The position numbers were made by a program, and so were the translations under genes. From NCBI GenBank assembly GCA_017311185.1, contig JAESUZ010002551.1:2790001-2854000 (forward strand): 64,000 nucleotides of DNA, in the 5' to 3' direction. Below the pieces are notes generated by a model, which was given only the letters and a program-made list of their open reading frames with translations, was not told the DNA's origin and searched no databases. Below are positions 22,831 through 35,927 of the stretch, piece by piece. Source of the stretch: Proteles cristata cristata. Lineage: Eukaryota > Chordata > Mammalia > Carnivora > Hyaenidae. The first letter of the stretch is position 1, and every line of letters starts with the position of its first letter.

Positions 22831-24155
22831 AGAGTGTCTGTAAAGTATGAGTAACAGGGCTATTACTCCAAAGATTTGTGTTGAAAGGTCTCATTGAAAA
22901 CTGTACTGGGATAAATATTTGGAATAATCATGTCTCTGGCAGTATTTTCAGTTTTATCTTGTGTTCTCAAAGGATTGCATTTTCTCACCAAAGAAGACCA
23001 TACAAATTTTCACTTTGGGGTCTGAATGTAATCCATCCCCCTCCATCTCCCGACAGTGTAATGCATTTGGATTCTTCTTTGCAAGGCAGTATTACTTCCG
23101 TGTAGTTAAACATACTTCTCTTTTATGTTAAGTACCTGGATAACTATGGTTTACTTTCTTGCAAGATACTTTATTCTGTGTGGTTGGTAGATATTTTTAG
23201 TGCTAGCCTGCTGTAAAGCTTACAAAGTGGCAGATGATCTCTACTGTGCCTAAGAGATGAGAGGCATACTTACAACCCATCTTTGAACATATCCTGTTTC
23301 ACAAATGGAGGAAATGGGCCTAAATTACATTAAGAGAGTTTTGTTAGCTGTGTAAGAGGGAAAATGAGATGATTCAGCATTGGAACAGACCACAAATGGG
23401 GCTTGAGGAACTGTCTCAAGAATTTATAAAATAGGCTTAACAATCTTTTTTTCCCTGATAGTTTTTAATGGATATTTGTTTCCTAACAGGTGGGAAATGA
23501 ATCACATAAGTCATTGAGTTTCCCCTAAAACTCTTAAGTTCTTTCTCCCAGTATCCCATAGATAACACATATTTCAAGTCATGTAGCCAAATGACTACCA
23601 CCTTCATGGACAAATGTTAGTTGAATAAATTGGGCACAAGAATACAGATTAGTAATTTTAAGGACCATCAGTGGAAAACACATGCTACTAAGGGTTATAA
23701 CCTTTTAAACAATGGTTAAGTATTTTTAAATACTAGAGAACTAAAAGAAGCCAGTAAAACACTTTATATTAGTGAAATCAATCTTCATTATAGCTATATT
23801 CCCGAAATCTCCTTCTCATTTTTGGCTAATAACAATTTGCAAAATAATGTTTGTTTATGTTATTGTCAGATAACAGTTGTCAGGTTTATTTTAAACTCAT
23901 AAGCGAGCACATACTTTGTGCCAAGGTGGTAAGTGTTGGGAATACATAGGCACTTGGACTAGAGATGAAAATGGAGGGTGACGTAGCTGTGAGGCATGGA
24001 TCTAAAGAGAGAGGGATGGAGGAATTGCCATCAGGAAGAGACAAAGGGTAAGCAACATCAATTCTGAGTCCTGATGTAATATAAAATTCTATTTACACAT
24101 ATTCATACTCTTGCTGCTATGTAGTACAATCATAAGTAGACTGATTGAGCTAGAG
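22831..24155. other. Intron stretch with little recognised
   Basis: No exon or young repeat. A possible old fragment lies around 23905-23960 (agcacatactttgtgcc). Confidence 0.4.
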
Positions 24156-24159
24156 TGTT

Positions 24160-24355
24160 CTGTGCACCTTATGTGTACTCAATCTTCCCAGCAATCCTGA
24201 GGTTGGTACTGTTGTTTGCACTTACTAATTGGAGAGATTGAGGCATAGAGAGTTTAAATACCTTGCCCACAATTATTAACTTGGGAAGGGGTGGAGGTGG
24301 AATTTGAAACAGGAAATTTGGCTCTAGAATCTAGAGTCTTAGCCAATACCTTCTG
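24160..24355 (+). repeat. MIR relic
   Basis: atcttcccagcaatcctgag, gttggtactgttgtttgcac, gattgaggcatagagagttt, aaataccttgcccacaatta: clear MIR central region. Confidence 0.8.
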
Positions 24356-25920
24356 CAGCTTTTCCTAAGAAACTGCTTACAATTTTAAAACAGGGAAACT
24401 CTTGAGGATGAAACAGTTTCGTGCTGGACTATGTTGTTTTCTCATATAGTAGTCAAATGTCTTTGCAGACAGTTAAAATCTGTGGATGGAGACTGTGTCT
24501 TCCTCAGAGTCTTCCCTGGTTCTCATGGAGTCCTGTGTACGTGGAAAGGGTTCAGGATGTGGTGGAGGTATGGAGGACGGAAGGCCAGAGAAGGACAAAG
24601 GATGGATCGGTGGCAGTTTGCTGAGGATGCTGATCTTGGGAACATTTCAGTCAGGAGTCCTTGCCAGGAAGGAGCTTCCCAGAAACTCAGTGGGCATAGT
24701 TGAGACCCACTTCTCAGAAGTGAATAAATTCCCCTATGGTATCTTTTAATAAATTAATTGAAAAGTGAAATCCCTATTACTTCAAAATACTCATTTGCTT
24801 CAGAGCAGCAACCAGTAAAAAATTATCATAAAATGGACAGAAGGATTGTGTCCAGGCTTTTTCCTTTGTAAAAGAGAATCAAGATGTCTTGGAGGAATCC
24901 TTTCTTTAATGCAGCATGTCAGATGCACGAAGGCCTCATTATGTTCTACTTTGCCCCCAGTAGAGGCAACAGCTAGAGAGTTTGTTCACCTTTATGTCGA
25001 AACACATCAGCAGCATAGAGACCTAGGTCATTCATAGAACATTAAAAACAGCCCAGTGTGTGCTCCTGGGTTAAGACCAAGAGTTTAAACAGAGGGAAGT
25101 AAAAAATGGCTCTACTCTAGCTGGTGACTCCCAAACTCCACCAACCCACCCTAATGAGGCCATGGCTGCTTGTGACCCTCTTGGTTTATCCTTTCTGTTT
25201 CTTACATAGAGGTAGTCTGATTTTATCGTGCCTTTGACCTGGAGTTGTTTCTAGCAAGAGCTGAGTGTATGCCAGTGAAGAAAACAGTGGTAAGACTAAG
25301 GATTTTCTTTCTTTTCCTATTTAGACACAAAGTCATAGAAGTAATTGGAAATCTCCAATACTATATTGTGTGTGTGTATGTTTTTTTTTTTTTTTTTCCT
25401 TGTGTGAAGATACACTTCAGGGCTAAGGGATACTCTCCATTTGATTCTGACACTATATCATTAGACACTGTTAACTTGTCCTAATCTAGAAGACCCTTTA
25501 GTGATGATCTATGTCCTATCTCCCTTTTTTAGGAGAGGAGTTATTCCTTCTATTTGGGCTTTTCAGAGTCAGACTCGTCAGCTTATAGAATTTGCTTGTA
25601 TCAAATAGCAATTCTTTTCTTGGTTACAGTTGATTACAAGCTTTCTCTGCCATAATATACACACCTGTGCACAGAAGCATGTACATGCAAACATTATTGG
25701 ATGTACAATGGATAATGTGACTTAATTTGTTGAGCTTTTCTGTCTCTCTTAATAACAGTAACTTTTAGAATTTCCTACTTTCAGAGATTATTTACAGTCA
25801 ATATATTTTTAAAAGGCATTTCACTTATCTGGGGAAGTGTTTAGTGCTAAGGATAGGTGACAAGAATGACCTATTTATTGCCAGGGCTAATAGTGACTGG
25901 CTCCAATAAATAAAAGTGTA
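24356..25920. other. Intron stretch with no recognised feature
   Basis: Includes three overlapping short + frames at 24421-24749 that resemble no family, and a T run at 25380-25398. No splice-flanked exon recognised. Confidence 0.45.
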
Positions 25921-25938
25921 AGTAAAAGTAATTTCTAG

Positions 25939-26043
25939 GGGTACCTGGCTGCTCAGTCAGTAGAGTGTGCAACTCTTGATTTCAGGGTTGTGAGTTCAAG
26001 CCCTGTGCTGAGTATGGAGATTACTTAAAAATAAAATCTTAAT
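25939..26043 (+). mobile_element. Short CAN-SINE (no CT-rich stretch)
   Basis: About 105-bp tRNA-derived element: gggtacctggctgctcagtc, gtgagttcaagccctgtgct, then directly attacttaaaaataaaatct. Target-site duplication aaaagtaatttctag (25924-25938) and aaaaggtaatttctag (26044-26059). Confidence 0.92.
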
Positions 26044-26059
26044 AAAAGGTAATTTCTAG

Positions 26060-29000
26060 AGTATCTTTCATTACCCTTATCGAGCAGAATAATTTCATTA
26101 TGTTGCTATCCCTTTGGTTTTTCCTAGTAACATGTCTAAAACATTGTACTTATTTAATTTATTTAGACTTAGATGCTTTTGAAGTTAGCATCCCAGAAAG
26201 ATTACAGGCCAGATACATGTAATGCAGCACACATAACAACAGTTTTCTTATTGGGTATTTGTGTTTTTCTCTCCAGTATACATCATGGATGGATTCCTTC
26301 CATTTTCCTTTAACTTAAAAAGCATGGAGTTATCCTTCAAAGCAGCTTGGAGACACGAGCTGGTAGTATGTGGAAGCCCTTCAGTTTAAGAATTGGAGGG
26401 GGGGCTACAGGTTCATGTCATACTGCATCTGTACAGCAGACTTTTGCTATGTCCTAACGTATGCGTGCCAAGATTCCATGGTTTTGAGACATGGTTTCCT
26501 CAGAGATAGCTGATAATGTTTTCTCTTTTTCTCTCTCACACACTTGCATTTCTTTTTTTCCTTCATAGTTGTGGTAGGTAAGAAAACTAGTGTGTTCTTC
26601 ATACCAATCTTGATTCTAGCTCTTTGAGAAACAACCAAAACATGAAATATTTTTGCAGGAATTCTTGTCTCTGAAATTCTCTCATTTGGTGTCCTAATAA
26701 AAAAAGCCTTCAGTGGTTGACTGTTAAGTTACAGGTGAAAAAACATCTTTTTAATATCTTTGTCATTAGAGACTTACTGCCTTTTTTCTTTTTTTTTTTA
26801 AGGAGGAGCTTTGTTCTTGTAATATGTTACTTGATTATTTTTTCACTATGTTCTTGGAAAATTTGGGACAATTGAGATATGTTAGCAAATGAGGAATCTG
26901 GTCCTATTAAAGTTAAGTATATATGTATAAGTTTATGTTTTCATGTTTCCATGTGAGCAGCATTATATGTAGCTTCAGTCTTTAGTTCTGGGAGAGACTA
27001 ACCCTTTTTATCGCATGTGAATTTGTCTTCCAAAGAAAATGCTATGGAATTCTTACGTGCCAGCTATTTATCATAGGATTTTGTTCAGTGTTACTTCTGC
27101 TTATTCTTTCGTTGGATGTTTGGAGCTGGTCTTTTAGTGGAAATGAGACATAACTCTCAGACATCTCTAATGTCATTGTAAGGAAGATAAAATTAAGCAA
27201 GCAAGCAAACAGAAGTCCATTGACATACCAGAACTGAGTGAAGTGAATCTTGATGTGAAGAGCTCATCACTCTTAAGTTTATTCTTTGGACTTGGCCTGT
27301 TTCCGATGTTGTCTCCAGGAGAGAGTATGACCCAGCTGGCAGACACAACCCTTCTTTTGAGGCCTGTTTTTCAAATGATCTGATTTAGAGCTTAACTGAC
27401 TAGTTATTCGTTTGATAATGTAATAACTTAACCATCTACTCATTTTCCCTCCTCTGCTCTTTTTACATGTCTTTTATTTAGCTTTCAGTAGTTAGATCAT
27501 TCTTTGTATAATCTTTTATATACTCTTTCACTGTAAACAAAATAATTAAAACATTTTTTCATAGCATTCTATAATTAATATCCTTTTTAGTTTACATTTG
27601 GGGAGAAGCAAGATGAAGTATAGAAAGTTTTCATAACTCCACTCTTAAATCAAATATGAAGTCACTGGTAGGGCCTGGAGGCCCTGTTATCTTTCTCCTA
27701 AGCCCTTTCCATTCAGGAAGAGTGTCAGTGTTTCAAGGCTGATTCATCTTTTGTCTGCTCATTTTGTCTGCTGATTTTGTTGCATCCAAATGTTGGGGTT
27801 TCTTGCACTCAGATTTAATTACAGCTCAGTATGACTACATGTTATATTGTTCTCAGGCTACTAAAGATCTTAAAGGTCTGCTTTGACTTCAGAATTATAG
27901 GAGTAAGCGTTTCTTGTTTAGGCTTTAAAAGAAGGCTTAGTAATGGGCAGTTAATGGCCAAAATGATGGAGAGACTGATGTACCAGAAGATAGCTGGAGC
28001 ATAAATAGGTAATGAGGCTGCCTGACTTCCTGAATGGAGATGGGAAAATTGAGCTGGTGAGTCTGTGTCAGCATCATCTCTGCGCTTCCAGCTTGACAGA
28101 ACAGAGGGGCCACTGGAGAGAAGGGCCCTTGGCTGCCAGGGAGTCACAGACTTTAGGGCATTCAGTGCTACCAGACCTGGAAACTTGGAGAATGCCTCTC
28201 ATGAACTCATCTAAAGAAAACCTTGTTTGTAGTGTGTATGTGTGTATGTGTAGGGGGGTATATACAGCTTCACCTAGAGGTTCTCTAGGTGCAGAGATTT
28301 CTATGGTGTCCTATCTGTCCTTGGGTCCTCCATCCCAAAACAAGGCTATGTCACATCAATTGAACATGTTTACATCAATTGTAAAAATTTTCACATCAGA
28401 TAAAGTCAAGAACAGGCATTTGAGTTGGAGAGCAAATTCATTTGGAGGGCAAGACTGTGGGAATTGGCTACACTTTAGGCCCACCCTCATAGAATTCTAT
28501 TTCATAAAACGATTTCCGTATTTTAATTAACTAGCCAGGGGAAAACTCTTGTTCATGTGGCCACAACAAATTGTAGAATGAAGAATCTTAACGTTAATAA
28601 ATGTGTCATTTGGATTCTTTTGTCCAAACTCCATGCAAGGCAGTAGAGTAATTACAGTGAGATTGTGGTGATTTTTCAGTTGGGCTTTTCTGTTGTAGAA
28701 AAAAAGGGATAATGTATGCAAGTGATTATTGGTATTTTGTTTTTTACCGAGCTTAAGCTGTATAGATGCCGGGAATTAACACTTGCATTTTTTTAAAACT
28801 CAGTTGAAGCAATCAAATGGCAAAGAAGTATTTAGGGTGCAGGAAAACTAAAGATTCTGTTATATGCATTAAAGATTTCTTTTTAATATATTCATTATTT
28901 TCACAGTTATCGTACTACACAATGCCATTTGATTGGGAATACTCCTACCATTGGTATTCATTGATTCATTATTCATGTTGGGCTTAATTAAAAACCCAGA

Positions 29001-29790
29001 CTACGTTGTCTTTCTCTTTGTGTCAGAGTTCGAGTTCTACCATGAAAGTTTTAGTGTCAGTTTAGCTTTACAAAAAGGTTATGAATAAAGCAGTCCTTCA
29101 TATTTATTTGATCTTTGGGTTATGTAGGTTGGCCCTGGTTATTGGCTCCAGGAGATGTTGGGAGAAAAAGGCTGCCAAGAGGCAAAATGCACAGGAGCAC
29201 AGGGTTATGTTAACTTCATATTTAAATTTCAGCTCTTACTCATGAGTAATAAATGGGCCTCAATCTGGAAATTTATATCAGGTTCTTCTGGTCCTAAAAT
29301 TCTGTGATCCATTTTTGAAATTTGAAATTAAAATTAGCCTTATGTAATTTTATTGATTTATGAAGTTTTCTTGCCATCTGGATAGTTATTTCATATCTTT
29401 GCCTGTTTTCTCCTTAATCTTTTGTTTCACAGCTTCTATAAATGCCTGCCTCACTACTTCTCTCAGTCCTGAAAACATACACATACACTCACACATTTTA
29501 TCATACCTATGTAATTATTTTTCCTTAAGAGATATCTACTTTAAACTAATGCTTAATTTTTTAGGTTGTAATCAAATTGTACTCTAAGTCAGATGTGGTG
29601 ACGTTATTGACTTTTCTGATGAAAAAGTACTAAACATTGCTTTTCATCATTTAAGTTTTCTTCCCATATACATTAAACATGCTCATTAGAGCATTTTAAT
29701 GACTCTAAAAATGTTCCTTTTATAGTAATTACTCATATGAATCTAGTAAAACCTGCAAGCACCTCCAAGCTGCAGGATGAAGCATGATAG
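26060..29790. other. Long intron stretch with no recognised feature
   Basis: 3.7 kb that is unusually free of SINEs and L1 compared with the rest. The longest open frame of the window's unique sequence (172 codons, + 28012-28530) lies here but has no domain, no flanking splice pattern of a known ADAM22 exon and low-complexity composition. Treated as chance. Confidence 0.45.
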
Positions 29791-29794
29791 GAAT

Positions 29795-29960
29795 GACCTC
29801 TGCTACTGAGTAGTGTGACATTGCAAATGACCTTTGGCCACACTGGCCTCAGTTTCCTTATTTGTAAAATAAGAATATTGTATTATATGAACTTTAAGGG
29901 TTTTCTCCATATTATTCTGTGATACTGAAGTGTTCAAGTTTTTTGAAATCACAAATCATT
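29795..29960 (+). repeat. MIR relic
   Basis: tactgagtagtgtgacattg, ctggcctcagtttccttatt, tgtaaaataagaatattgta: the conserved MIR 'cctcagtttcctcatctgtaaaat' block. Confidence 0.75.
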
Positions 29961-30024
29961 CTTATGTAGTAATTTGAAAGAATGCATTTCTGCAACATTA
30001 TATTTTAAAAATATCCCTGAGAGC

Positions 30025-30231
30025 CAGGAACACCTGGGTGGGTCAGTCAGTTCAGCATCTGACTCTTGATTTCGGCCAGGTCATTATTTTGTGGTTTGTG
30101 GGTTTGAGCCCACATTGGGGACTGCACTGACAGCGTGGAGCCTGCTTGGGATTCTCTCTCCTTCCTCTCTCTCTGCCCATCTCTTGCTCATGGGCACCTT
30201 TTCTCCCTCTCAAAATCAATAAATAAACTTA
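30025..30231 (+). mobile_element. CAN-SINE (diverged)
   Basis: Sense copy, gaacacctgggtgggtcagt ... tctcaaaatcaataaataaa, with an 18-bp target-site duplication aaaaatatccctgagagc (30007-30024) and its one-mismatch copy (30232-30249). Confidence 0.94.
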
Positions 30232-30855
30232 AAAAATATCTCTGAGAGCTATTACTACCTTTTAACATTTAACTTAAAGTTATAATAAGTATTAGAAATT
30301 TTCTTTGGCAGTGTATGTTAGACATTACCCAACCCCCTCCCCCCCAAAAAAGGGAAAATCCTGATATTATATTGGTTCTCTCTTGTCAAACATTTCCTTT
30401 TCCTTTCAACTAAAAAGGCAGGGTCTAAGATGAACTTTCTGAGACCCACTCTGGCTCACTTTGATGGTGTTGGCTGAGAAGCTGCATTGTGAATATAGCG
30501 TGAAGTCAGTGTAATTCTAGTTAATTTATTATTTCTCCAAGATAACCTAGAGACATTAACATGTTTCTCCTCTTTGGCCTAGTTTTTGAGTTAAACAGGG
30601 GTTCCTGAATGATAGAAGGCCATAGAGAATGCAAGGAAACCATGCAAACACTTACTGTAGCGATCACCACTGCAAGTTGGGTTTGGTTGGGAAAGTCCTG
30701 TGTTTGGAGTTTGATCCTTATGCCTTCATGGGTATCAGTGCTACAGATGTGAGTGCCATGGTCAGTGCCATGGAGGAGAGTGACATTGAACTGTTGGTGA
30801 AATCAATGGTTTCAATAGTTCTTTATTGGAACCACTTTTCTAAATGTTCAGGCAC
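30232..30855. other. Intron stretch with no recognised feature
   Basis: No repeat family or exon recognised; the 108-codon + frame at 30629-30955 runs into the next repeat and has no resemblance. Confidence 0.4.
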
Positions 30856-30865
30856 ATTGCCGGGG

Positions 30866-31350
30866 ATGCTGTATTGGTTTCCCATTGCTGCTGTAATACA
30901 TTACCGCAAACTTAATATCAAAAAACAACAAAAAATAATTTTCTTACAGTTGTGAAGATGAGAAGCCTGGAATGGGTCTTACAAAGGGAAGATGCAGGTG
31001 TTGGCAGCACCGTGTTCCTTCTGGAGGCACTAGGGGAGAATTGTTCCTTGCTTTTTCCGGTTTCTAGAGCTTTCCAGTATTCAGTGGCTTTTGCCTCACC
31101 TTATTTTGATCTCTCTTTTCATGGTCACATCTCCTTCTCTGACTCCAACTCTTCTAAGACTCTGGTTTTATAAGGACCCTTGTGATTAGATTGGGCCCAC
31201 CTGGATAATCCAGGATAATCTTTCCATTTAAGATCCTTAAATTAAGCACATATGCAAACTCCCTTTTGCCATGTAGGGTAGTGTGTTCATGGGTTCTGGG
31301 GGCTAGAGTTTGGGCATCTTCAAGGCCTTTATTCTGTCTACTACAGATTC
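30866..31350 (+). repeat. Old mammalian interspersed repeat (tattggtttcccattgctgc family)
   Basis: Begins gtattggtttcccattgctg, then gtaatacattaccgcaaact, gtgttccttctggaggcact, cacatctccttctctgactc, gattagattgggcccacctg, gataatccaggataatcttt. I recognise this family from many mammalian introns but cannot name it with certainty. A second copy is at 57900-58460. Confidence 0.75.
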
Positions 31351-31359
31351 CTTTCAGTC

Positions 31360-31655
31360 ACTCATGTGTCACCCAGGTGCCACCTCCTCAAAGAGGCTTC
31401 CAGGACCATCTAGAATCCCATCTATGCCGGTCACATGTTCACCTAGTTTTATTAAGTCTGGGAATAGTGTATTTATTTTCCAATTTTATTTTTTATTTTC
31501 TGTCATTTTATTTGTCACTTTCTGTCTCCTTCCATTTGAAAACAAGCTCCAATAACAGAGAAACATGGTTAGTTTTCTTCATCACCTTGTCTGCCAAATC
31601 AAAATAGGTCCCAACACTTAGTGGATTCTGAGAAGATGTTTGCTGAATGAATCAA
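31360..31655 (+). repeat. L2 3'-end relic
   Basis: tgtcacccaggtgccacctc, caaagaggcttccaggacca, agcaattttattttttatt-type text and the end gtcccaacacttagtggatt followed by gaatgaatc: the usual L2 3' layout in sense. Confidence 0.7.
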
Positions 31656-32404
31656 TCTGTATACAGTCTAAGGAAGCCTGCCTTACATTACAAGAGTAAT
31701 ATCTCCTTGTTCCTATTATTATCAAAAATGCATTTTTTAAATTACTAAGTAGCAGTTAAATATGCTGTCAGTAGATTTTCTTTTTAATATAAGTAATGTG
31801 TTTCTCTTTGGGACATGTATAAGATCAATAAAATAAGATACCATATATAAACTGAAGCTGCAGGATAAACAAAACATAGGCACTAGATAAAATTAATATA
31901 AAGAGTAAGTATCTTGCTAAAAAAGAATGGTAATCTTATCTTGATCCCTACACTGAATCATGATACCATAATGAATAACATGGGGCCTCTTCCCTGTTCA
32001 CCATTTTCTTGGCAGTAAATGCCAAGAAGGGAGGGAGGGAAGAGAGGTTTTAATTGAGACATCAATTCTGGTAAGCCGAGCTTTCCTCAGGCTGTTCCAA
32101 AACATGGTTGTTAGCACTTCAGGAAACTCTAAAAGCTTTTAGACAAAAGGAAAGACATTATCCACTGACATGGCATTAAGAACAACCTTGATAGAGGGAG
32201 TACGTTTCTATAAGCAGGTAATTTATAGCTGTTAAATTGTTGTTCATTTTTGTATCCAGCTGACTCATAAACCCTCAAGTGAGTTAGTCAGGAAATACTT
32301 ACTGAGTACCTGATGCTGGTCGATACTGAGGCCCTCGTACCAAATTGAACGCTATTGAGGAGGAGAGGAGAGGGAGGCTTGGAAGGATTGAGAAGACTTT
32401 ATGG
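31656..32404. other. Intron stretch with little recognised
   Basis: No young repeat or exon. 32285-32345 (agtcaggaaatacttactga gtacctgatg) may be a small ancient MIR/L2 piece. Confidence 0.4.
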
Positions 32405-32406
32405 AA

Positions 32407-32970
32407 GAGGAGTGTTTAGGCTAACTGTGTTTCCTCCAAAATTCATATGTTGAAACTCTCACCCTTGCTGTAACTGTATTTGTATATGAGGTCTCTAAAG
32501 AGGTAGTTAAGGCTAAATGAGGCCATTTGGGTGGGCCGTAAATACAGTGTGATTGATGTCCTTATAAGAAGAGAGAAAGAGGGGCACCTGGGTGGCTCAC
32601 TTGGTTGAGCATCCACATGTTGATTTCAGCGCAGGTCATGATCCCAGGGTTGTGGGATAGACCCTGCATTGGGCTCCATGCTGAGCATGTACCCTGTTCG
32701 AGATTCTCTCTTTCCTTCTCTCTCTCCCTCTGCCCCTCTCCCCTGCTCATTATCTCTCTCTCTCTCAAATAAAAAAAAAGAAGAGAGAGACTCCAGGCCA
32801 TGTAAGGACACAGTGAAAAGCCAAGGAGAGGGGTCTCAAGAGGAAACAAATCTGTCTACATCTTGATCTTGTAGTTCTAGCTTTCAGAACTATGAGAAAG
32901 TAAATTTTTGTTGGTTAAGCCACCTAGTCTATGGTACTTTGTTATGACAGCCTTAAGGGATTGAGACAAA
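32407..32970 (+). mobile_element. MLT1-type MaLR LTR, split by a SINE
   Basis: Sense LTR text: tccaaaattcatatgttgaa, ctgtatttgtatatgaggtc, aggctaaatgaggccatttg, tgtccttataagaagagaga, then after the SINE tccaggccatgtaaggacac, atcttgatcttgtagttcta, gcctttcag... ttggttaagccacctagtct. This follows the MLT1 solo-LTR order of the mammalian MaLR group. No internal region is attached. Confidence 0.82.
32577..32777 (+). mobile_element. CAN-SINE inserted in the MLT1 LTR
   Basis: Sense copy, ggggcacctgggtggctcac ... tctctctctctcaaataaaa, flanked by aagaagagaga (32566-32576 and 32778-32788). It is younger than the LTR that it interrupts. Confidence 0.93.
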
Positions 32971-34245
32971 GAGTAGTTTGATCTACATCTTGAAAGATGG
33001 ATAGAGCCATTTCTGGGAAATGACCTTGGTGAAGATCACTCACTATCCAAGGGCTTGGTTCTTAAAGGCGCTTCACAGAAGTTATGAATGAAAGCCACAC
33101 ACAAAAAAGTTGGAATGCACACAGCTTGTTGAATTAAAGAGTAAAAGAGAGAATTGAGCATGAATAAAGTATGGGTAGGTCCTTGGGAAATTGTATGGCA
33201 TTGTCTGGGCTGGGGGAGAGGGGGAGATCTTAATATCCAGAGAGTGAAAGTTTGTATACAGTAGAAAATCTGGGATTTACCAAAAATCAATTTTAGATCA
33301 GGGAGAATATGATCTGTGGAATATTCCATATTCCAGATATAGAAATGAAGAGTAAGGTGTGTATTCAAGAATTATAAGAAGAAGAAAAAAAGCCAGAGTT
33401 TGGCAATAGCCTGGGTGTTAATTGGGAAGAGCCAGGAGTTTAAAAGAATGGTAATGAGGTAATAAGGCTGAGAGGTATTCAAATAGTTGTTCATTCTTGG
33501 GGTTTCATGGGGATTGGAATGTGATAAGAACTGACTAACTGGAATGTCCTACCTCCACTTCTTTCAAATACTTTAAAATAGAAGGATTATCCTTTCTTTC
33601 CATAAAGCTTCATTATTATCAAGTAAGCTTTCTCCTTTCACCTAATACCATAAGCTTGCTATGTGTGAAAATCCCTGGGATGATTGAGGTGCCCTTTATG
33701 CCCCACAGAATCTTAGGTTTCTTTTTTTAAGATGTGCTCATTCTCTGAGAACAGTAACGCCGTCTGTGTCATGTACCACATAAATACAGTTGCTCAGATG
33801 GTTTTTATCTATAAAGTAGTGTTTGTTTTATTCTCACTGTTGGAATTATACATGTTTACTTTAGAAATTTTAGATACTAGAAAAACATAAACAAAAAATT
33901 AAAATAATTCACAGTCCTGCTTAGTTATAGCTACAGTTAATATTTGGGGAATCAAGCTTTTGATTCCTTTAGTTAATATACATGATTATACAATATGTTA
34001 ATATTGTTAATAATAACAATGTTATTGGTAACATTTCATTTTTTTGGATGATAGCAGAGCTTCAGTTCTGCTCTTAGGAAGATGTGGAAGTCTCTCTGAA
34101 ATTATGTTTGGTAAATTAGAACTAACATATTTTTAAAGTGTGTATTTCATTTTGGATGAAAAAGGTTTTTAAGAAATTTAGATATCTTCCTTGTAAATAG
34201 CTCATATTCACTGTATTATTTTACTCTCGAACACATTTTTTCTGT
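32971..34245. other. Intron stretch with no recognised feature
   Basis: No named repeat. Purine-rich on the + strand between 33000 and 33450. Confidence 0.4.
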
Positions 34246-34247
34246 CT

Positions 34248-34468
34248 TTTTTTGAATGTTTACTTATTTTTCACAGAGGAAGAGAAAGAAAGGGAGAGAG
34301 AGCACGCATGGGTGCAGAGAGAGAGGGAGACAGGATCTGAAGCAGGCTCTGCACTATCAGCAGAGCCCAATGTTCGTTTCTGGCTAGAATGAACCCGCCA
34401 GATCATGACTCAGATCATGACTGGAGCTGAAATCAGACACCTAACTGACTGAACCACCCAGGTGCCCC
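34248..34468 (-). mobile_element. CAN-SINE, 340 bp upstream of the ADAM22 exon
   Basis: Antisense, diverged copy (gaggaagagaaagaaaggga ... tgaaccacccaggtgcccc). In the gene's direction its T-rich tail ends in ttatttttcacag followed by a purine-rich stretch, resembling a splice acceptor (AG at 34275-34276). Confidence 0.9.
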
Positions 34469-34780
34469 CCATCTCTTTTTTAACATACAAAGTTTAATTT
34501 TAAAGGAGCCAATCATTTAATATAGAATAAAATGAATGAAGTGCAGTCTTCTTGGAAATGAAATGTTTAGCCACTTGAGATAAACCAGAGAGGTAGGACA
34601 CTTGCCTTCTTGGGCCAGGTAGTACTTTCCTTTAGATTGGTGAATGTTTGGGTTCCAAGAAGGTGCAGATTTTACTTTTTTTAAATGTGTTGAATTGGTT
34701 TTTCTAACTTATGATGTTATAAACCTTTTTGGACCATCATATGAAATGCTTATTGTCTGATTGCTATGGTTCAATAATAA

Positions 34781-34885
<105 letters not shown>

Positions 34886-35384
34886 TAAGTCTTTGTTAGG
34901 TTACACTCACTTTTGTCAGATATACACTCAAATCACTTTTATTACCTTTTGTAAAGTTTTGTTTTCTTACTGTCTTTTATTTCATCTTCCTAGATCAGTT
35001 AAATACTACCTTTAAAACTGTTCTATTGACTGTAAGTTATAAAGTCTGACAAATGACAGGAAATGGATATTCATTTAAAATTGAACAGCTGTAACAGAAT
35101 TTAAGAAGGTAAAGTAGAGGGCAGGACTTACTCCAGTGTTTTGCATAAGAGTACATGTGACCTAAGTTCCTCTGAATGGCAGTAAATGTGAAAATAATAT
35201 TTTGGATATTAAAACGTTTTCATTAAGAACAGGAGAAAAGAGTTACTTTTTTTGCTCAGTGATTCAAAGGACTGGCTGTATGATGTGTGACTCTTAATAG
35301 TGGCATTAGATCCTTTGATTTGGGAGTCTGTTTCTGTAAGATGTAGTATACTGCTGTTATTCTGTAAATATGATATGATTTTGG

Positions 35385-35520
35385 AAATTCTGTTTTTCAG
35401 TTTTATTAGCCACATTCGAAGTGTTAAGTAGCCTCCTGTGGCTAGTGGTTACCTTATTGGACAAGGCAGAACATTTCCATCACTGCAAAAAGTTCTGTTG
35501 AACATTGATGGTATAGATTT
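35385..35520. repeat. Probable hAT-type DNA transposon relic
   Basis: attagccacattcgaagtgt, gcctcctgtggctagtggtt, accttattggacaaggcaga and acatttccatcactgcaaaa resemble the non-autonomous hAT-Charlie element with tagccacatgtggctagtgg. Subfamily (MER3/MER58-like) not certain. Confidence 0.6.
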
Positions 35521-35739
35521 CTTTTGGGGAACAGGCACATATAACTATTAGATTATTGAGCTAGGTCAGTCAGTATTCAGGAAGAGAATTCACATCTTCC
35601 TTTTAGATTCTAGGCCATGTGCAATGGATTAATTTAATAGTTAGTCTCACTAGTATCCTAGTTTTTATGGAATTTATTACAAAGTTTTGATAATATCATT
35701 TGTGTTATATTAATGTTTAAGCCGTGTATTAGTTGTTTT

Positions 35740-35922
35740 TTTTTTCTTGAGAGAGAGAGAGAGAGAGGGATCAGGGGAGAGGGAGAGAGAGAATTCTAAG
35801 CAGGTTCTACACTGTTAGCTCAGAGCCTGAACTCTCGGCTCTGTCTCACAAAACTGGGAGATCATGATCTAAGCCTAAACCAAGAGTTGGATGCTTAACT
35901 GACTGAGCCACCCAGGATCCCC
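35740..35922 (-). mobile_element. CAN-SINE
   Basis: Antisense copy ending gagccacccaggatcccc. A short tagttgttttt / tagttttttttt pair flanks it. It abuts the next SINE. Confidence 0.88.
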
Positions 35923-35927
35923 TAGTT

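Noticed and set aside
28012..28530. 172-codon + strand open frame, a candidate gene
   Set aside because: No recognisable domain, no splice context for ADAM22, runs through ordinary intron text; a frame this long is expected by chance in 64 kb.
32407..32970. Intact endogenous retrovirus
   Set aside because: Only an old solo MLT1-type LTR is visible, with no gag, pol or env text next to it.
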